NCBI GenBank assembly: GCA_963576735.1
Contig: OY755186.1
Span: 14,123,970-14,187,969, forward strand
DNA length: 64,000 nt
Source: Bedellia somnulentella
Taxonomy: Eukaryota > Arthropoda > Insecta > Lepidoptera > Bedelliidae
Direction of reading: 5' to 3'
This document shows, one piece after another, positions 1-10,084 of the stretch (the stretch's first letter is position 1; every line of letters starts with the position of its first letter). Position numbers and translations under genes: made by a program. The notes below the pieces were generated by a model. The model did not search any database. It was not told the DNA's origin and saw only the letters and a program-made list of their open reading frames with translations.

Positions 1-439
1 TCACATTCAACTAAGCGAATATGTATGAATAAAGATAATTGAAAGCATATTGTATGAATTTTGCGTATTCATTTGGTAGGTTTGAGAATGTGTTTATAAC
101 TTTTGTTTATTTAACTATTTTTAACTTATATTCTCATAGATATATTATACTTTACTTACGCATAAATTAATATTCTGTTTAAGCCTCAGAATGCATAGTT
201 TGAAAATAATAGTAAATATCTCAATTTTAATTCAGTACCGCCGCCTATTGGCCGATGATTGCAATCTCTCTCACATCACCAACTTATTGCTCCCCATATT
301 TACACGATTATTTTTTTCATCGACCGACTTTATCGGACTCTTCATTAATAGTGTTTTTGAAAAAAATAAGGGTTATATCCATTTTCATCAAAATAAATGT
401 CCATTTAATTCATCTATCCATCATTAATGAGTATATATT
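1..439. other. AT-rich stretch, nothing recognised
   Basis: No coding pattern, tRNA or recognisable repeat is visible. The short open frames have no family resemblance and AT-rich composition explains them. Confidence 0.5.
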
Positions 440-606
440 AACGGGCATAAATCTCATAAAAGGGTAGCCATAGCTTCAGAGATAGTAATTCTTCATCCAC
501 TTTTGGAAATAGATTGGGGAAAACGTAGTTAAATAAAGGTTGTTAGTGATGGGTCACCAACTGCATCGCCCAACAATCACTTAAAAAGCCTCAATGTCCT
601 TTATAT
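440..606 (-). repeat. S1 SINE, degraded reverse copy
   Basis: It contains the reverse-strand S1 signatures in order: GGGTAGCCA, CCACTTTTGGAA, GGGGAAAA, GATGGGTC-like, GCATCGCCCAA and AAAAAGCC. It is continuous with the repeat at 940-1070. A LINE end (607-925) is inserted between the two parts. Confidence 0.65.
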
Positions 607-925
607 TGTATATATGTAGGAATGTTGAGATGGTTTGGGCACATAGAGAGGATGGATGATAGAAAATTGGTAAAAGGGATCTATAAAGCTAGTGTGGATG
701 GTAATGTTAGTAGAGGACGACCACGGAGAACACACTTGGACCAAATTGAGAGTGTGCTCAAAAAGGCTGGCGTCCGAAGTATGAAGAATAAAAGAGCATG
801 TATGAAAAGATTGATGGATGTAAACGAAGCTAGAGAGGTTTGTCAGGATCGTGCGAAGTGGCGATCAATAGTCTCTGCCTACCCCAATGGGAACTAATGG
901 CGTGAGTATATGTATGTATGTATGT
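607..925 (+). mobile_element. 5'-truncated RTE-like LINE, C-terminal end with (TATG)n tail
   Basis: The frame at 622-894 (stop 895-897) encodes about 91 residues with MLRWFGHIERMD, GRPRRTHLDQIE and YPNGN, the C-terminal signature of RTE-like non-LTR retrotransposons abundant in Lepidoptera. After the stop come GGCGTGAGTATATG and a TATG microsatellite tail. A perfect 14-bp target-site duplication, ATGTCCTTTATATT, lies at 593-606 and 926-939, so this is a single 5'-truncated insertion made by target-primed reverse transcription. The reverse-transcriptase domain is absent, so it cannot move itself. The clade assignment is inferred from the motif. Confidence 0.85.
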
Positions 926-939
926 ATGTCCTTTATATT

Positions 940-1070
940 CTTTACAACGCCCGCGGGAATATAAATATAAAAAAACAGAAGTTGTGATCGTTTTTAGGTG
1001 TTTTGGATGTAAAGCGGATGCAAAAAATGTAGTCCACGCGGACGAAGTCGCGGGCAAAAAGCTAGTATTT
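940..1070 (-). repeat. Dispersed lepidopteran element beginning TAGCTTTTTGCCCGCGAC (reverse)
   Basis: Reads CGCGGACGAAGTCGCGGGC then AAAAAGCTAGTA at its right end. A second copy in the opposite orientation lies at 58083-58230 and shares the ACGCCCGCGGGAATATAAAT-type interior. This motif is widespread in moth and butterfly genomes. Its class is not settled here. Confidence 0.6.
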
Positions 1071-2002
1071 TAATAAGTTTCTAAGTATTTAATTCGTTCG
1101 TACGCGTACCTACGATGCCGTCTGGTACATTATGTGCTGTAGATGGGTGCAAATCAATTTTATTTTACCTACACCCTGACGTCTATAATTAATTATGTTC
1201 TTAGATAGATAGATTGCATAGTACAAGCTCTAAGGTATAAAAAAAAAAAACAAAAAAAAAATGTACTGCCACATACAAGTCAGAACATATAATAAAATAA
1301 ATATTCACAGTTCTCAATAACATCGACGCAAAAAGTTATGTTATTTTAATTTTATCGAAGTAGCAGCCCTGCGATTGGTACCGGATCGCGCGGTGCGAAG
1401 CAACCACAACTATACGCTTGAGCATTAAGGCACATTTTCGATTGCTGTGGTTGCTGACGCGACGGAGTAGGCTATTATAGCAGTAGGTATTGGAAATTTT
1501 CTATGAAGTGAAGTATCTGGTAAGTACTCAGTAATCTGTGCTATTGCGCTCACTCTTACGTCAAATTTACTGAGAGTGACCGGGACGGAAAGAACGCGCG
1601 CGCAGGATAAATATAGTTTATTTAGTTTTATTGAATAACTATAATGTTTAAATGAAAAGATAAACATCAAAGTGACAGATCTTAAAGCTACGCGTATATA
1701 GACACATAATGAGTTTACATGCATGTTATGCCAGTGGAGCCTATACGGTTTTTATGAAAACAAAGCATGTTCCAATTAAATTTTTTTCATCATATTTTTC
1801 AACAAATTATTAAAATGTTAAACATCAAATTTTAACACCATGAACTAATCACCAACATATATTTTATTCATGTCATATCAATATCATCAAATCAGACTTT
1901 ATAGAATTTCCAAACAATCATTAGCAACCTATTTTTCCGGGGACGCCCTTAATCGATTTTTTTAATATTTACATGATTGCAATTTAGTCAGTTTTTTACC
2001 TA
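1071..2002. other. No recognised feature
   Basis: Contains a poly-A run near 1238-1260 and a locally more GC-rich patch at about 1370-1620. No protein family, RNA gene or repeat of this window is recognised. The 99-codon reverse frame at 1425-1724 has no recognisable motif. Confidence 0.4.
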
Positions 2003-2246
2003 TACACATACATATACTCACGGCTATATATCCCTAGAAGGGGTAGCCAGAGCTAAGAAATTAGAAATTCCTCAGCCACTTTTGGAAAGTTGAATGGGGA
2101 AAAGATGGTAAAAAAAGGTTGTTGGTGATGGGTCCCCAACCGCATCGCCCAAAAAACCCTTAAAAGACCCAAAACCGTTAGTCGCCTGTTACGAACACCC
2201 ACCGGAAGAAATGGGGTAGTGCTATTCTAAGCCGACACTACACAGC
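2003..2246 (-). repeat. S1 SINE, near full length
   Basis: Reverse copy running from the (CATA)n tail and ACTCACGGC to CCGACACTACACAGC. It has all S1 blocks: CCCTAGAAGGGGTAGCC, CAGCCACTTTTGGAA, GGGTCCCCAACCGCATCGCC and GTTAGTCGCCTGTTACG. S1 is a roughly 250-bp non-coding family with about 30 copies or fragments in this window. Confidence 0.8.
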
Positions 2247-2458
2247 ATACCTACCTATACCAATATGTTAACAATTACGACAGTTGATTTTTTATAGTTT
2301 TTCTAAGTTCAGCTCACTTTACTGTGTCGACTCATTTAAATTTTATGCATTACCTAAGTTTTATGGTTGCACTGATAAAAAGTATGTCGTGGCACATTAC
2401 AACAAAAATAAATTTTAAGGAAGAAAGAAAGAAAACGTTTATTCGCTGCTGTGAATAC

Positions 2459-2795
2459 GACATGATAGTCCAGTGGGTAGAACACCCGCCCGAAAACTTA
2501 AGGGCGTGAGTTCCAATCTTGGGTCGGGCCTACACCAATTTGTCTTTTCTAAAGTCATATGTGTGGTTAATTTATCACGGTTGTTAACGGTGAGGGAAAA
2601 CATCGTGAGGAAACCCACATGACTGAGTTGTACTTAGTCATGTAACAGTGTATTCGTACAAAACGGCGATAGGCCTGCCCCCTATCACGTGAGTACACTG
2701 TCTTAGCAAAACGTGGGTACCTTCTCTGGACACTAGATGGCGCTGCCATGTGAGTTCAGAAGTATTGGTACGGCGTGAACGTTTATGTTATGTGT
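2459..2795 (+). repeat. S2 SINE with tRNA-like head
   Basis: It starts ACATGATAGTCCAGTGGGTA, an A-box-like block, followed by a B-box-like GAGTTCCAATCTTGGG. The body carries GTGAGGGAAAACATCGTGAG and AAACGGCGATAGGCCTGCC, and the tail is CGGCGTGAACGTTTATGTTA with TTATG-type repeats. The A/B-box head, unrelated body and short-repeat tail are the layout of a tRNA-derived SINE. Confidence 0.75.
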
Positions 2796-2843
2796 ATGTT
2801 ATATGCATAATATAAAAAATGCTCTCGAAATCGCTGCCGCCTA

Positions 2844-3062
2844 AACTATATTACTATATGTAAGTTGTTAACTTTGGCGATCTAACCTTTGGTGTCGCCA
2901 GACAATTTGAAAGGCGCTATCTCCCTTTTCTATTACGTAAGTTACTCGCCAAGAACCCATCCATTGTTAAATTAGTTAGGCTTCGCCTTTGTATTTTAAG
3001 CTTTTCAGTTTAGAATAGGATTTCAATGAAAAAGGTTATTTGTTATTTTTTCTCATCTAGTG
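2844..3062 (+). repeat. R3 dispersed repeat, copy 1 of 3
   Basis: Contains GCCAGACAATTTGAAAGGCG, TTCTATTACGTAAGTTA and AAATTAGTTAGGCTT. It is closely matched at 4519-4740 and 5320-5490. No coding potential is seen. An S1 remnant follows it here and at the second copy, so the three probably arose by local duplication. Confidence 0.6.
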
Positions 3063-3107
3063 CTTCATAATAATAAATCCTGCAGCCTTTGGAAGTTGAT
3101 TTGGGAT

Positions 3108-3496
3108 AATATAGTAAAATAAAAGCTAATGGTGATGTGTCTCCAACCGCATCGCCCAACAACTTCTTTAAAATTTAAATCTTTTTGTTCATGAAAACCT
3201 CATGTGGGGATTACATACATACATACATATACTCACGGCTGAAAATCCCTAAAAGGGGTAGCCAGAGCTAAGGAAGTAGAGATTATTATTATATTAGGAT
3301 GTGGGGACTATTACTAATAAATATACAATAAATAAAGGAAAGAAAAATAAGTGTAAAAGAAATAAAGGATAGAATAATTTCGCGCTAACAGCCATTGACA
3401 CGGTAGCTCAATTGGCAGAGCGACGGGGGCGTATACCCGAGGTGCGGGTTCGATTCCCGCCTGTGTCAAAAATTTTCTTTCCTTTATTTATTAGTA
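3108..3496 (+). mobile_element. tRNA-HP element, copy A, with adjoining S1 remnant
   Basis: An S1 remnant (3108-3170) runs into CATGAAAACCTCATGTGGGG, the 5' arm of the tRNA-HP family. A 70-bp S1 3' end (3213-3281) interrupts that arm. The element resumes with ACTATTACTAATAAAT and AATAAAGGAAAGAAAA, then a tRNA-like segment at 3397-3467, then the inverted arm TTTTCTTTCCTTTATTTATT ending at AGTAA. The tRNA-like segment has GCTCAATTGGCAGAGC (D arm) and GCGGGTTCGATTCCCGC (T arm, B box). Confidence 0.65.
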
Positions 3497-3746
3497 ACAT
3501 ACATACATACATATACTCACGGCTATAAATCCCTAGAAAGGGTAGCCAGAGCTAACGAATTAGAAATTCCTCAGCCACTTTTGGAAGTTGCGTGGGGAAA
3601 AGATGGTAAAATAAAGGTTGTTGGTGATGGGTCTCAAACCGCATCGCCCAAAAATCCCTTAAAAAGCCCCAATACCGTTAGTCGCCTCTTACGTACACCC
3701 ACCGGAAGAAAAGGGGTAGTGCTATTCTAAGCCGACACTACACAGC
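3497..3746 (-). repeat. S1 SINE, full-length reverse copy
   Basis: Runs from the CATA tail and ACTCACGGCTATAAATCCC to GCCGACACTACACAGC. It separates two similar blocks (3108-3496 and 3747 onward), each an S1 remnant followed by tRNA-HP. This points to a local duplication around it. Confidence 0.8.
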
Positions 3747-3812
3747 AATATAGTAAAATAAAAGCTATTGGTGATGTGTCTCCAACCGCGTCGCCCAACA
3801 ACTTCTTCAAAA

Positions 3813-4428
3813 TTTAAATCTTTTTGTTCATGAAAACCTCATGTGGGGATTATTACTAATAAATGAAGAATAAATAAAGGAAAGAAAAATAAGTGTAAAA
3901 GAAATAAAGGATAGAAGAATTTCGCGCTGGCAGCCATTGACACGGTAGCTCAATTGGCAGAGCGACGACGGGGGCGTACACCCGAGGTCGCGGGTTCGAT
4001 TCCCGCCTGTGTCCAAAATTTTCTTTCCTTTATTTATCCACTGGACGACATGATAGTCCAGTGGATAGAACACCCGGCTGAAAACAGAAGGGCGTGAGTT
4101 CCAATCCTGGGTCGGGCCTACACCAATTTGTCTTTTTTAAAGTCATATGTGTGGTTAATTTATCATGGTTGTTAACGGTGAGGGAAAACATCGTGAGGAA
4201 ACCCACATGGCTGAGTTGTACTTAGTCATGTGACAGTGTATTCGTACAAAACGGCGATAGGCCTGCCCCCTATCACGTGAGTACACTGTCTAAGCAAAAC
4301 GTGGGTACCTTCTCTGGAAACTAGATGGCGCTGCCATGTGAGTTCAGAAGTATTGGTACCTCTGCCAACCCCTTCGGGGATAAACGGCGTGAACGTTTTT
4401 GTTTATGTTTATATGTTTATTTATTAGT
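3813..4428 (+). mobile_element. tRNA-HP element, copy B, interrupted by an S2 SINE
   Basis: The element begins after AACTTCTTCAAAA (3800-3812) and ends before AACTTCTTTAAAA (4429-4441), a 13-bp target-site duplication with one mismatch. Removing the nested S2 (4038-4415) and its 9-bp duplication leaves about 230 bp: 5' arm TTCATGAAAACCTCATGTGG, ATTACTAATAAAT, a tRNA-like segment at 3939-4013 with GGGTTCGATTCCCGCC, and the inverted 3' arm. The host sequence on both sides (3747-3812 and 4442-4509) is one S1 copy. Confidence 0.75.
4038..4415 (+). repeat. S2 SINE nested in tRNA-HP copy B
   Basis: Full S2 from GACATGATAGTCCAGTGG to GGCGTGAACG plus a T-rich tail. A perfect 9-bp duplication, TTTATTTAT, lies at 4029-4037 and 4416-4424, so this is a clean insertion into the 3' arm of the tRNA-HP element. 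Confidence 0.85.
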
Positions 4429-4518
4429 AACTTCTTTAAAAGCCTCCAAAACCCTTCTCAAACCAAAATCAGCCACCTCTTACAAAAACCCAACCGACAC
4501 TACACAGCAAATAATTTA

Positions 4519-4740
4519 GCCATACTATGAATATAGATATCAGTTCTTAACTTGGACAATCATGCATGGCCATTAATGACGCCAGATAGTTTGAAAGGCG
4601 CTGTCTGCCTCTTCTATTATGTAAGTTTCTTCAAGAAACAATCTATTGTTATATTAGTTAGGTATCACCTTAAAACTATGATCTTTTTATATAGTATAGG
4701 ATTTCAACAAAAAAATATAATTGTTATTCTTTCTCATCTA
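4519..4740 (+). repeat. R3 dispersed repeat, copy 2 of 3
   Basis: Contains GCCAGATAGTTTGAAAGGCG, TTCTATTATGTAAGTTTC and ATTAGTTAGG, colinear with 2844-3062. An S1 remnant (4741-4805) with GGCCACTTTTGGAAGTTGAT follows, as at copy 1. Confidence 0.6.
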
Positions 4741-4814
4741 CAGCTTTTAGAAGTAAATATCCTTCGGCCACTTTTGGAAGTTGATTGGGGAAAAGACAAT
4801 AAAATTTGTAATAA

Positions 4815-5090
4815 ATAAAGGAAAGAAACATTTCGTACAGGCGGGAATCGAACCCGCGACCTCGGATATACGCCCCGGCGCTCTGCCAATTGAGCCACCG
4901 TGTCAATGGCTGCCAGCGCGAAATTCTTCTATTCTTTATTTCTTTTACACGTTTAAGTAGTGTTTGCGTTTCCTGCCTTCAAATTTTTACTAATTCGGAA
5001 GGCCACTTGTCTATCTTTTCAGATAGAATGCAAATGTTGAAAAGATAGACAAATGGCCTTCCGAATCAGCAAAAAATCTGTACATATAAA
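4815..5090 (-). mobile_element. tRNA-HP element, copy C, reverse
   Basis: Reverse tRNA-like segment at 4835-4904 (GCGGGAATCGAACCCGC, then CTCTGCCAATTGAGC). Next comes the family body CGCGAAATTCTTCTATTC and GTTTAAGTAGTGTTTGCG. The body ends in a strong inverted repeat (about 4998-5028 against 5037-5078) with CTTGTCTATCTTTTC facing GAAAAGATAGAC. That same body block occurs in the copies at 24.6 and 31.9 kb. Confidence 0.65.
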
Positions 5091-5319
5091 TTGGGTAAAA
5101 ATTGAGTCAAATAAGTAGTCGGTTACATACATACACACATACATACAGTTGAATCTAATAAAAGCGTGTTAAAAATAAAGTTGATGGACTTAAAACCGCA
5201 TCTTAAAATCATTTTAGCAATTCTTCAGAGGATACTATAACAGCCAAAAGCATATTAAAAAAAATAACATAAAAATTATACTATCTATGCAAGATCTGAT
5301 TAATAAATAATAATTTACT

Positions 5320-5490
5320 ATAGTATAGAAATAGATATTAGTTGTTAACTTCAATTATCGCGAACTTCGGTAACGCCAGATAGTTTAAAAGGCGCTATCT
5401 CCCTCTTCTATTATGTAAGTCACTTGCCAAGAAACCATCTATTGTTAAATTAGTTAGGCTTTACCTTTGAACTATAACCTTTTCAGTTTA
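5320..5490 (+). repeat. R3 dispersed repeat, copy 3 of 3
   Basis: ACGCCAGATAGTTTAAAAGG, CTTCTATTATGTAAGTCAC and AAATTAGTTAGGCTT match the other two copies. 5491-5940 downstream shows nothing recognisable. Confidence 0.6.
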
Positions 5491-5954
5491 GTAGACTATG
5501 TTAGGTAAACAATACTGTTGATATAAATTGAAAGATGAATCCTTTTAATCCTTAGTTTAATTTTCTATCACAATAATGGCTATGGCACCACCGCGCCCCC
5601 AGATTGAAATTCACTAATAATTTTATAGTATCTGTATGACCGAACATACTTAATGTACTGAACATATCAGATACACCATAAATTAAATATCCCAATGAAT
5701 AAAAACTCATTATCTTTAAAACTAAATAATTATAGCGTAAAATTAAAGTATCTGTGCTTCAAAATTGTATTGCCAATTTTCTGGTAGCTAAACAATAAGT
5801 GAGCGGTTGTCAATTTCGAAGACACAATTTTAGTTGAACAAGGTACTTGGGGTTAGTTAAAAAGGTGGAAAATTAAAGAAATGTGCTCATGATTTCATTC
5901 GATAATAGTTCTATAGGGTACATGGTACTTTTTAATAATAACTACTATGGTGTA

Positions 5955-6287
5955 GTATTTTCTAAGATTTTCACGATTGCACACTATAATTGAAACAACT
6001 ATTGATTTTTCGGATATTTTAATCGCGTGTTATTACATTATTTTTAAAGGTTTTCGTTATTACATTACTTTGGATTTTTTTTGTACATAGCAAATATTAA
6101 ACGCAAATGTAACTTATAATTTTGTGAAGGTAGTTAGTATTAATAATTTTATAGTACTGTATAATGACAAATAACACCTCAGTCTTCCCGTGACCATGAT
6201 AACTAAAAAGTTTTCGAAACGTCGGGCTTTAAAAATAATGTAATAACACGCGATTGAAATATCCGAAAATCAATAGTTGTTTCAACT
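5955..6287. repeat. Fold-back element with long inverted repeats
   Basis: Inverted arms of about 58 bp lie at roughly 5992-6049 and 6224-6285. Each has GAAACAACTATTGATTTT and CGCGTGTTATTACATTATTT or their complement. The interior carries TTTTCGAAACGTCGGGC. A 14-bp direct repeat, ACTACTATGGTGTA, lies at 5941-5954 and 6288-6301 and looks like a target-site duplication of a slightly larger unit. Confidence 0.55.
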
Positions 6288-6322
6288 ACTATGGTGTATT
6301 TTATTGGTATGCTTTAATAGTT

Positions 6323-6785
6323 TGCTGTGTAGTGTCGCCTTAGAATAGTACTACTCTATTTCTTTCCTATGTGATCGTAAGAAGCAAAAAAGGTTATCGG
6401 AGCTTTTTAAGTGAATTTTGGGCGGTGGGAGGTGAGACCCATCACCAATAATATTTATTTTGCAATATTTTCTACCACTCCCCACGGGTGTCGTAAGAGC
6501 CGACTAAGGGTATGAGGCTTTTTTAAAGTTGTTTCTGGGCGATGCGGTTGGAGACCCATCACCAACAATACTTTATTACTTCCAATTTCTCCACTATGAA
6601 CTTCCAAATGTGGCTGAGGAATTTCTAGCTCTGAAGCTCTGGCTACCCCTTTTTTGGGATTTATGGCCGTGATTATGTATGTATGCTTTTCCCCAATTAC
6701 CTTCCAAAAGTGGCTGAAGAGTTTTCTGATTCTCAAGCTCTGGCTACTCCTTTTAGGGATTTATACCCGTGAGTATATGTGTGTG
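6323..6785 (+). repeat. Composite of three partial S1 SINE copies
   Basis: 6323-6473 is a 5' half (GCTGTGTAGTGTCGCCTTAG to the ACCCATCACCAA block). 6474-6687 is a second copy that runs to CCGTGATTATGTATGTATG. 6688-6785 is a third 3' end with CCGTGAGTATATGTGTGTG. The boundaries suggest 3'-end insertions landing inside an older copy. Confidence 0.65.
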
Positions 6786-6997
6786 ATAAGTTCAATGTTC
6801 TTCACTGTTACAATCTTTAGAAAGTTGTATGAAACCTATAATTTAGGATTTTTTATAGTCTTCCTTCATCGTGCCAATAAAACAGAACTATTGTAGATTC
6901 ATCTATTTATCATGTCTGTGTGTTGATATGTAAAACTTAGTCTGTAACTGATTTAAATGAATATAATATGAATGTGACTTTGAAATGAAATGAAATG

Positions 6998-7190
6998 ATG
7001 TAGAGGAAGCAAGAGAGGTTTGCCAGGATCGTAGGAAGTAGCGATCGATAGTCTCTGCCTTCCCCAATGGGAATTAACGGCGTGAGTATATATGACTTTG
7101 AAAATGTGTGAAGTTGCGATCGATAGGCTCGCTACCCTATTACTACTCGGCATACCCCAATAGGAACTTATAGCGTGAGTATATGTATGT
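6998..7190 (+). repeat. Two RTE-like LINE 3' ends in tandem
   Basis: 6998-7100 has GAGAGGTTTGCCAGGATCG, GTCTCTGCCTTCCCCAATGG and GCGTGAGTATATATG. 7110-7190 repeats the theme with CATACCCCAATAGGAAC and GCGTGAGTATATGTATG. Both match the end of the LINE at 607-925 and are too short to encode protein. Confidence 0.6.
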
Positions 7191-7389
7191 GTGAACATTG
7201 AAAATGTCACTTGGTACTGATTTTTCTTTTTCAACCTTATGATTAACACAAAACAGCCATGAGCTACTTTTGCCACCAATCCTAAAACGGGCAAGCTATA
7301 GTTTGGAAAACTTAAATTTAAACTTGGAAGTTAAAATATTATTATTTTTATAAATTGGAATGATTAAAGTTAGTAATACAGAATAAATT

Positions 7390-7541
7390 GTCGGTGAAGG
7401 GTTTCTAACCACACCGTCACACATTTACATGTTAGTTTGCAGTGCAGTGCCCTATCAACTTCCAAATGTGACTGAGGAGTTTCTAGCTCTGAAGCTCTGG
7501 TTACCCCTTTTTAAGATTTATGGCCGTGAGTATTATGTATG
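7390..7541 (+). repeat. S1 SINE fragments
   Basis: The 3' half at 7445-7541 (CTATCAACTTCCAAATGTG to GGCCGTGAGTATTATGTATG) is clear. A short reverse piece at 7390-7423 resembles the GGTCTCCAACCGCATCGCC block. Confidence 0.5.
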
Positions 7542-7549
7542 TTTACGTA

Positions 7550-8245
7550 ATATAAAGACACTAGGTTGTACTCATTCGAAGTGAAAAAAATATGTAAAAT
7601 TATTAAAGAAACACAATTTAGTACTTATCTTGAAAGTTAATGAATAATTAACTTATGAAATCTCGTACCTTATACATCTCATGTGCGAGATTATAATTAG
7701 TCTTTTGATATAATTAAAATGAGCAATGAGAGAAATATGGCTGAAGAAATATATTCAAAGCCGATGTGTGTAAGTTAATAACAGTAGGTAATCATTTTAA
7801 ATTATGTCTATCATTTAAATATTCTAGAAAGAGTGTGTAAATTTAATTTCACTTATTTATGCAAAATCTTGAATAAGTAACACCACTAACTATTGCTTGT
7901 TTGATTTTGATATTTAAAAAAAATTGGTCAAGTCCAAGTTGGCTCGCCAGTGGAGGATTTGTTACCACGTGAAAAGAAATAACAAGAAATTATGTTTTTT
8001 TTGGAGCCGTAATCAAAGTTTTTCATAGTGTTTTTATGAAATACAAAGTATAAGAAGAAAAAAAAGGAAATATGTTTATTTGCCATTGTAGGCACAAGAA
8101 AAACAAGAAACATTAATTTTTACACAGACACTTAATTTAAACAAAATTAAACAATGAGTCACTTTCTTATTTCAAAATTTAGAAGGGGGACACTTAATTT
8201 TACCGCTTTTGAGTATATATTTCAAATACGAATACAAAAATTATT
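7550..8245. other. AT-rich stretch, nothing recognised
   Basis: No conserved coding frame, RNA gene or repeat from this window is seen. Confidence 0.45.
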
Positions 8246-8247
8246 TT

Positions 8248-8490
8248 CGTGTAGTGCCGGCTTAGAATGTCGCTACCCCTTTCGATTCACAGGTGTCATA
8301 AGAGATGACGAAGGGAGTCGGGTTTTTTAAGTATATTTTGGGCGATGTTGTTTGAGACCCATCACCAAAGATACTTTATTTTTACCATCTTCTCCCCTAT
8401 CAATTTCCGAATGCGGCTGTAGGGTTTCTATCTCTGAAGCTCTTGCTACCCCTTTTTGGGATTAATGGTCGTGAGTATGTATGTATGTAC
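8248..8490 (+). repeat. S1 SINE, diverged full-length copy
   Basis: From GTGTAGTGCCGGCTTAGAAT through TTTTGGGCGATG, ACCCATCACCAA and CTTGCTACCCCTTTTTGGG to GTCGTGAGTATGTATGTATG. 8491-9129 after it shows no recognisable feature. Confidence 0.7.
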
Positions 8491-9129
8491 GAATACGATA
8501 AAAATATATGTATAATATATGGGGAGACCGTAATATTTAAATTTTTTTTCATAAAATCTTCAATTGCGATTTTAAATGTGATATAATTAGAACAACAATT
8601 GCATCATATCCCTTCAGTTATTTAAATAAAACAACAACAGAGCAGTATTGTAAAACATGATTAAACAATGAATGAAAAGTGAATACCCAAGTATTTGTTG
8701 GTTCACTGGGTCAGTAAGTTTTAAAAATATACCTAGATATGTCCGAAAGGATATAAAAACAAAATCGAACAATGCCACTACAGTCTCACACGTTCTGCAA
8801 GTGTCGATAGTATTTGTCTGACTCTGAAAGGCATGACTACAATTATTAATAATCGTTTGTTAATTCCCTTTGAAAACCTGTGGCCTGTGTGACAAAAATT
8901 TTAGGATAGTATGAAAATTGTGAAGTTCGAGTAAAATACTTATGATGTAAGTTTTTTTCAAAGACTGTAATTTTGTATCAAAAAAGCTTCTTTGTAAAGA
9001 TGTTTTAAAAATAAATTCACTACAGTTCACAATTTTTCCTACAACTAAATTGTATGTAACTAGCTTCCACAGTTAGTGCAACCATAATGATGTTGTAAAA
9101 AGGATTCTTGGGCAATATTTTGCAGAGTC

Positions 9130-9640
9130 TTATAAGTTTTGAATGAAATTAAAATGGCTGAGAATCATTAAATGCCTCTTATACGCTGATGATCAAGCTA
9201 CATTGCGTTTTCAGTTAAAGAGCTGCAGAAGATGATGAATATTGCATGTACGTCTTTTGGAAGAAAGGGAATGATTGTAAATATGGATTAAGCCATGGCT
9301 TTTCAGAGAGAGGAAGCTGTGTGGAACAGTGAATAGCGTAATGACTAATATAACATTATAGAACCAGAAAAAGGAATATTACGATGGTTTGGATACATAT
9401 ATAGGATGAATCATAAAAAAATAGTGTAAAAGATTTATAGAGCCAATTTTGATGGTAATGTTGGTAAAGGACGACCACATAGAACAAATTTAGATCAAAT
9501 AGAGAATGTACTTAAAAAGGAAGGCATACGAAATGTAAAGAATAAAAAGACTCATGATGTTAGACGAAGCTCGAGAAGTTTGCCAGGATCTCTCAAACTG
9601 CCCACCTAAATGGGAACAAATTTATAAGTTTTGATGTGTT
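9130..9640 (+). pseudogene. Decayed RTE-like LINE with RT active-site remnant
   Basis: Near 9175-9200 a frame reads CLLYADD, matching the reverse-transcriptase active-site box. Near 9380 it reads ILRWFGYI, and further on RPHRTNLDQIENVLKKEGI, the same C-terminal domain as at 607-925. Multiple stops and shifts break it. This is the only RTE-like copy in the window that keeps part of the RT domain. Confidence 0.65.
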
Positions 9641-9644
9641 TACA

Positions 9645-10080
9645 ATGCATAGTACGTGGCCGCCATTCCAGAGCCTTCGAGACCCAAAGGCCACCAGCTT
9701 TGCGTGCAATATGACCAGCCCATTGCCAATTAAGTTTCCAGTTCCTCAATTTATTTCCTAACATAGTGAAGCACGCAACATGGCGCTCTCTTCTTCTGTT
9801 TGGTTAACTTTGAACTTTGAATATGTTTTGAGGCCCATTGTAAAAACCTATGTCTCGGTACCATAGAAAATAAGTGACGACACAATGTTTCAGGCAGTTT
9901 AAGGCCTTTGTTTTCAGACAAAGTGAAATTCCAGACGAGAAGATAATACGCAGCTCAATCCATCCAAGCTGGATTCAATGGCTGACCTCGTTCTCAAAGT
10001 TGGCGCTACCTAATCGAATCATGTGTCCCAGGTCAACTATTTCGATCTTAATTTGCGGATAATCGGGATCTATAGCCTGC
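9645..10080 (-). pseudogene. Decayed LINE fragment of a second lineage, reverse
   Basis: The reverse strand reads LNWQWAGHIARKAGG and ALEWRPRT at the low end. Upstream it reads IQLGWIELRIIFSSGISLC and LKTKALNCL, the pattern just C-terminal to the RT domain in RTE-type LINEs. Stops interrupt it. It abuts the forward LINE fragment ending near 9640. Confidence 0.6.
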
Positions 10081-10084
10081 AGTA

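Noticed and set aside
3397..3467. Functional tRNA gene
   Set aside because: The D and T arms are good, but the anticodon loop is abnormal and the segment is part of a multi-copy mobile element.
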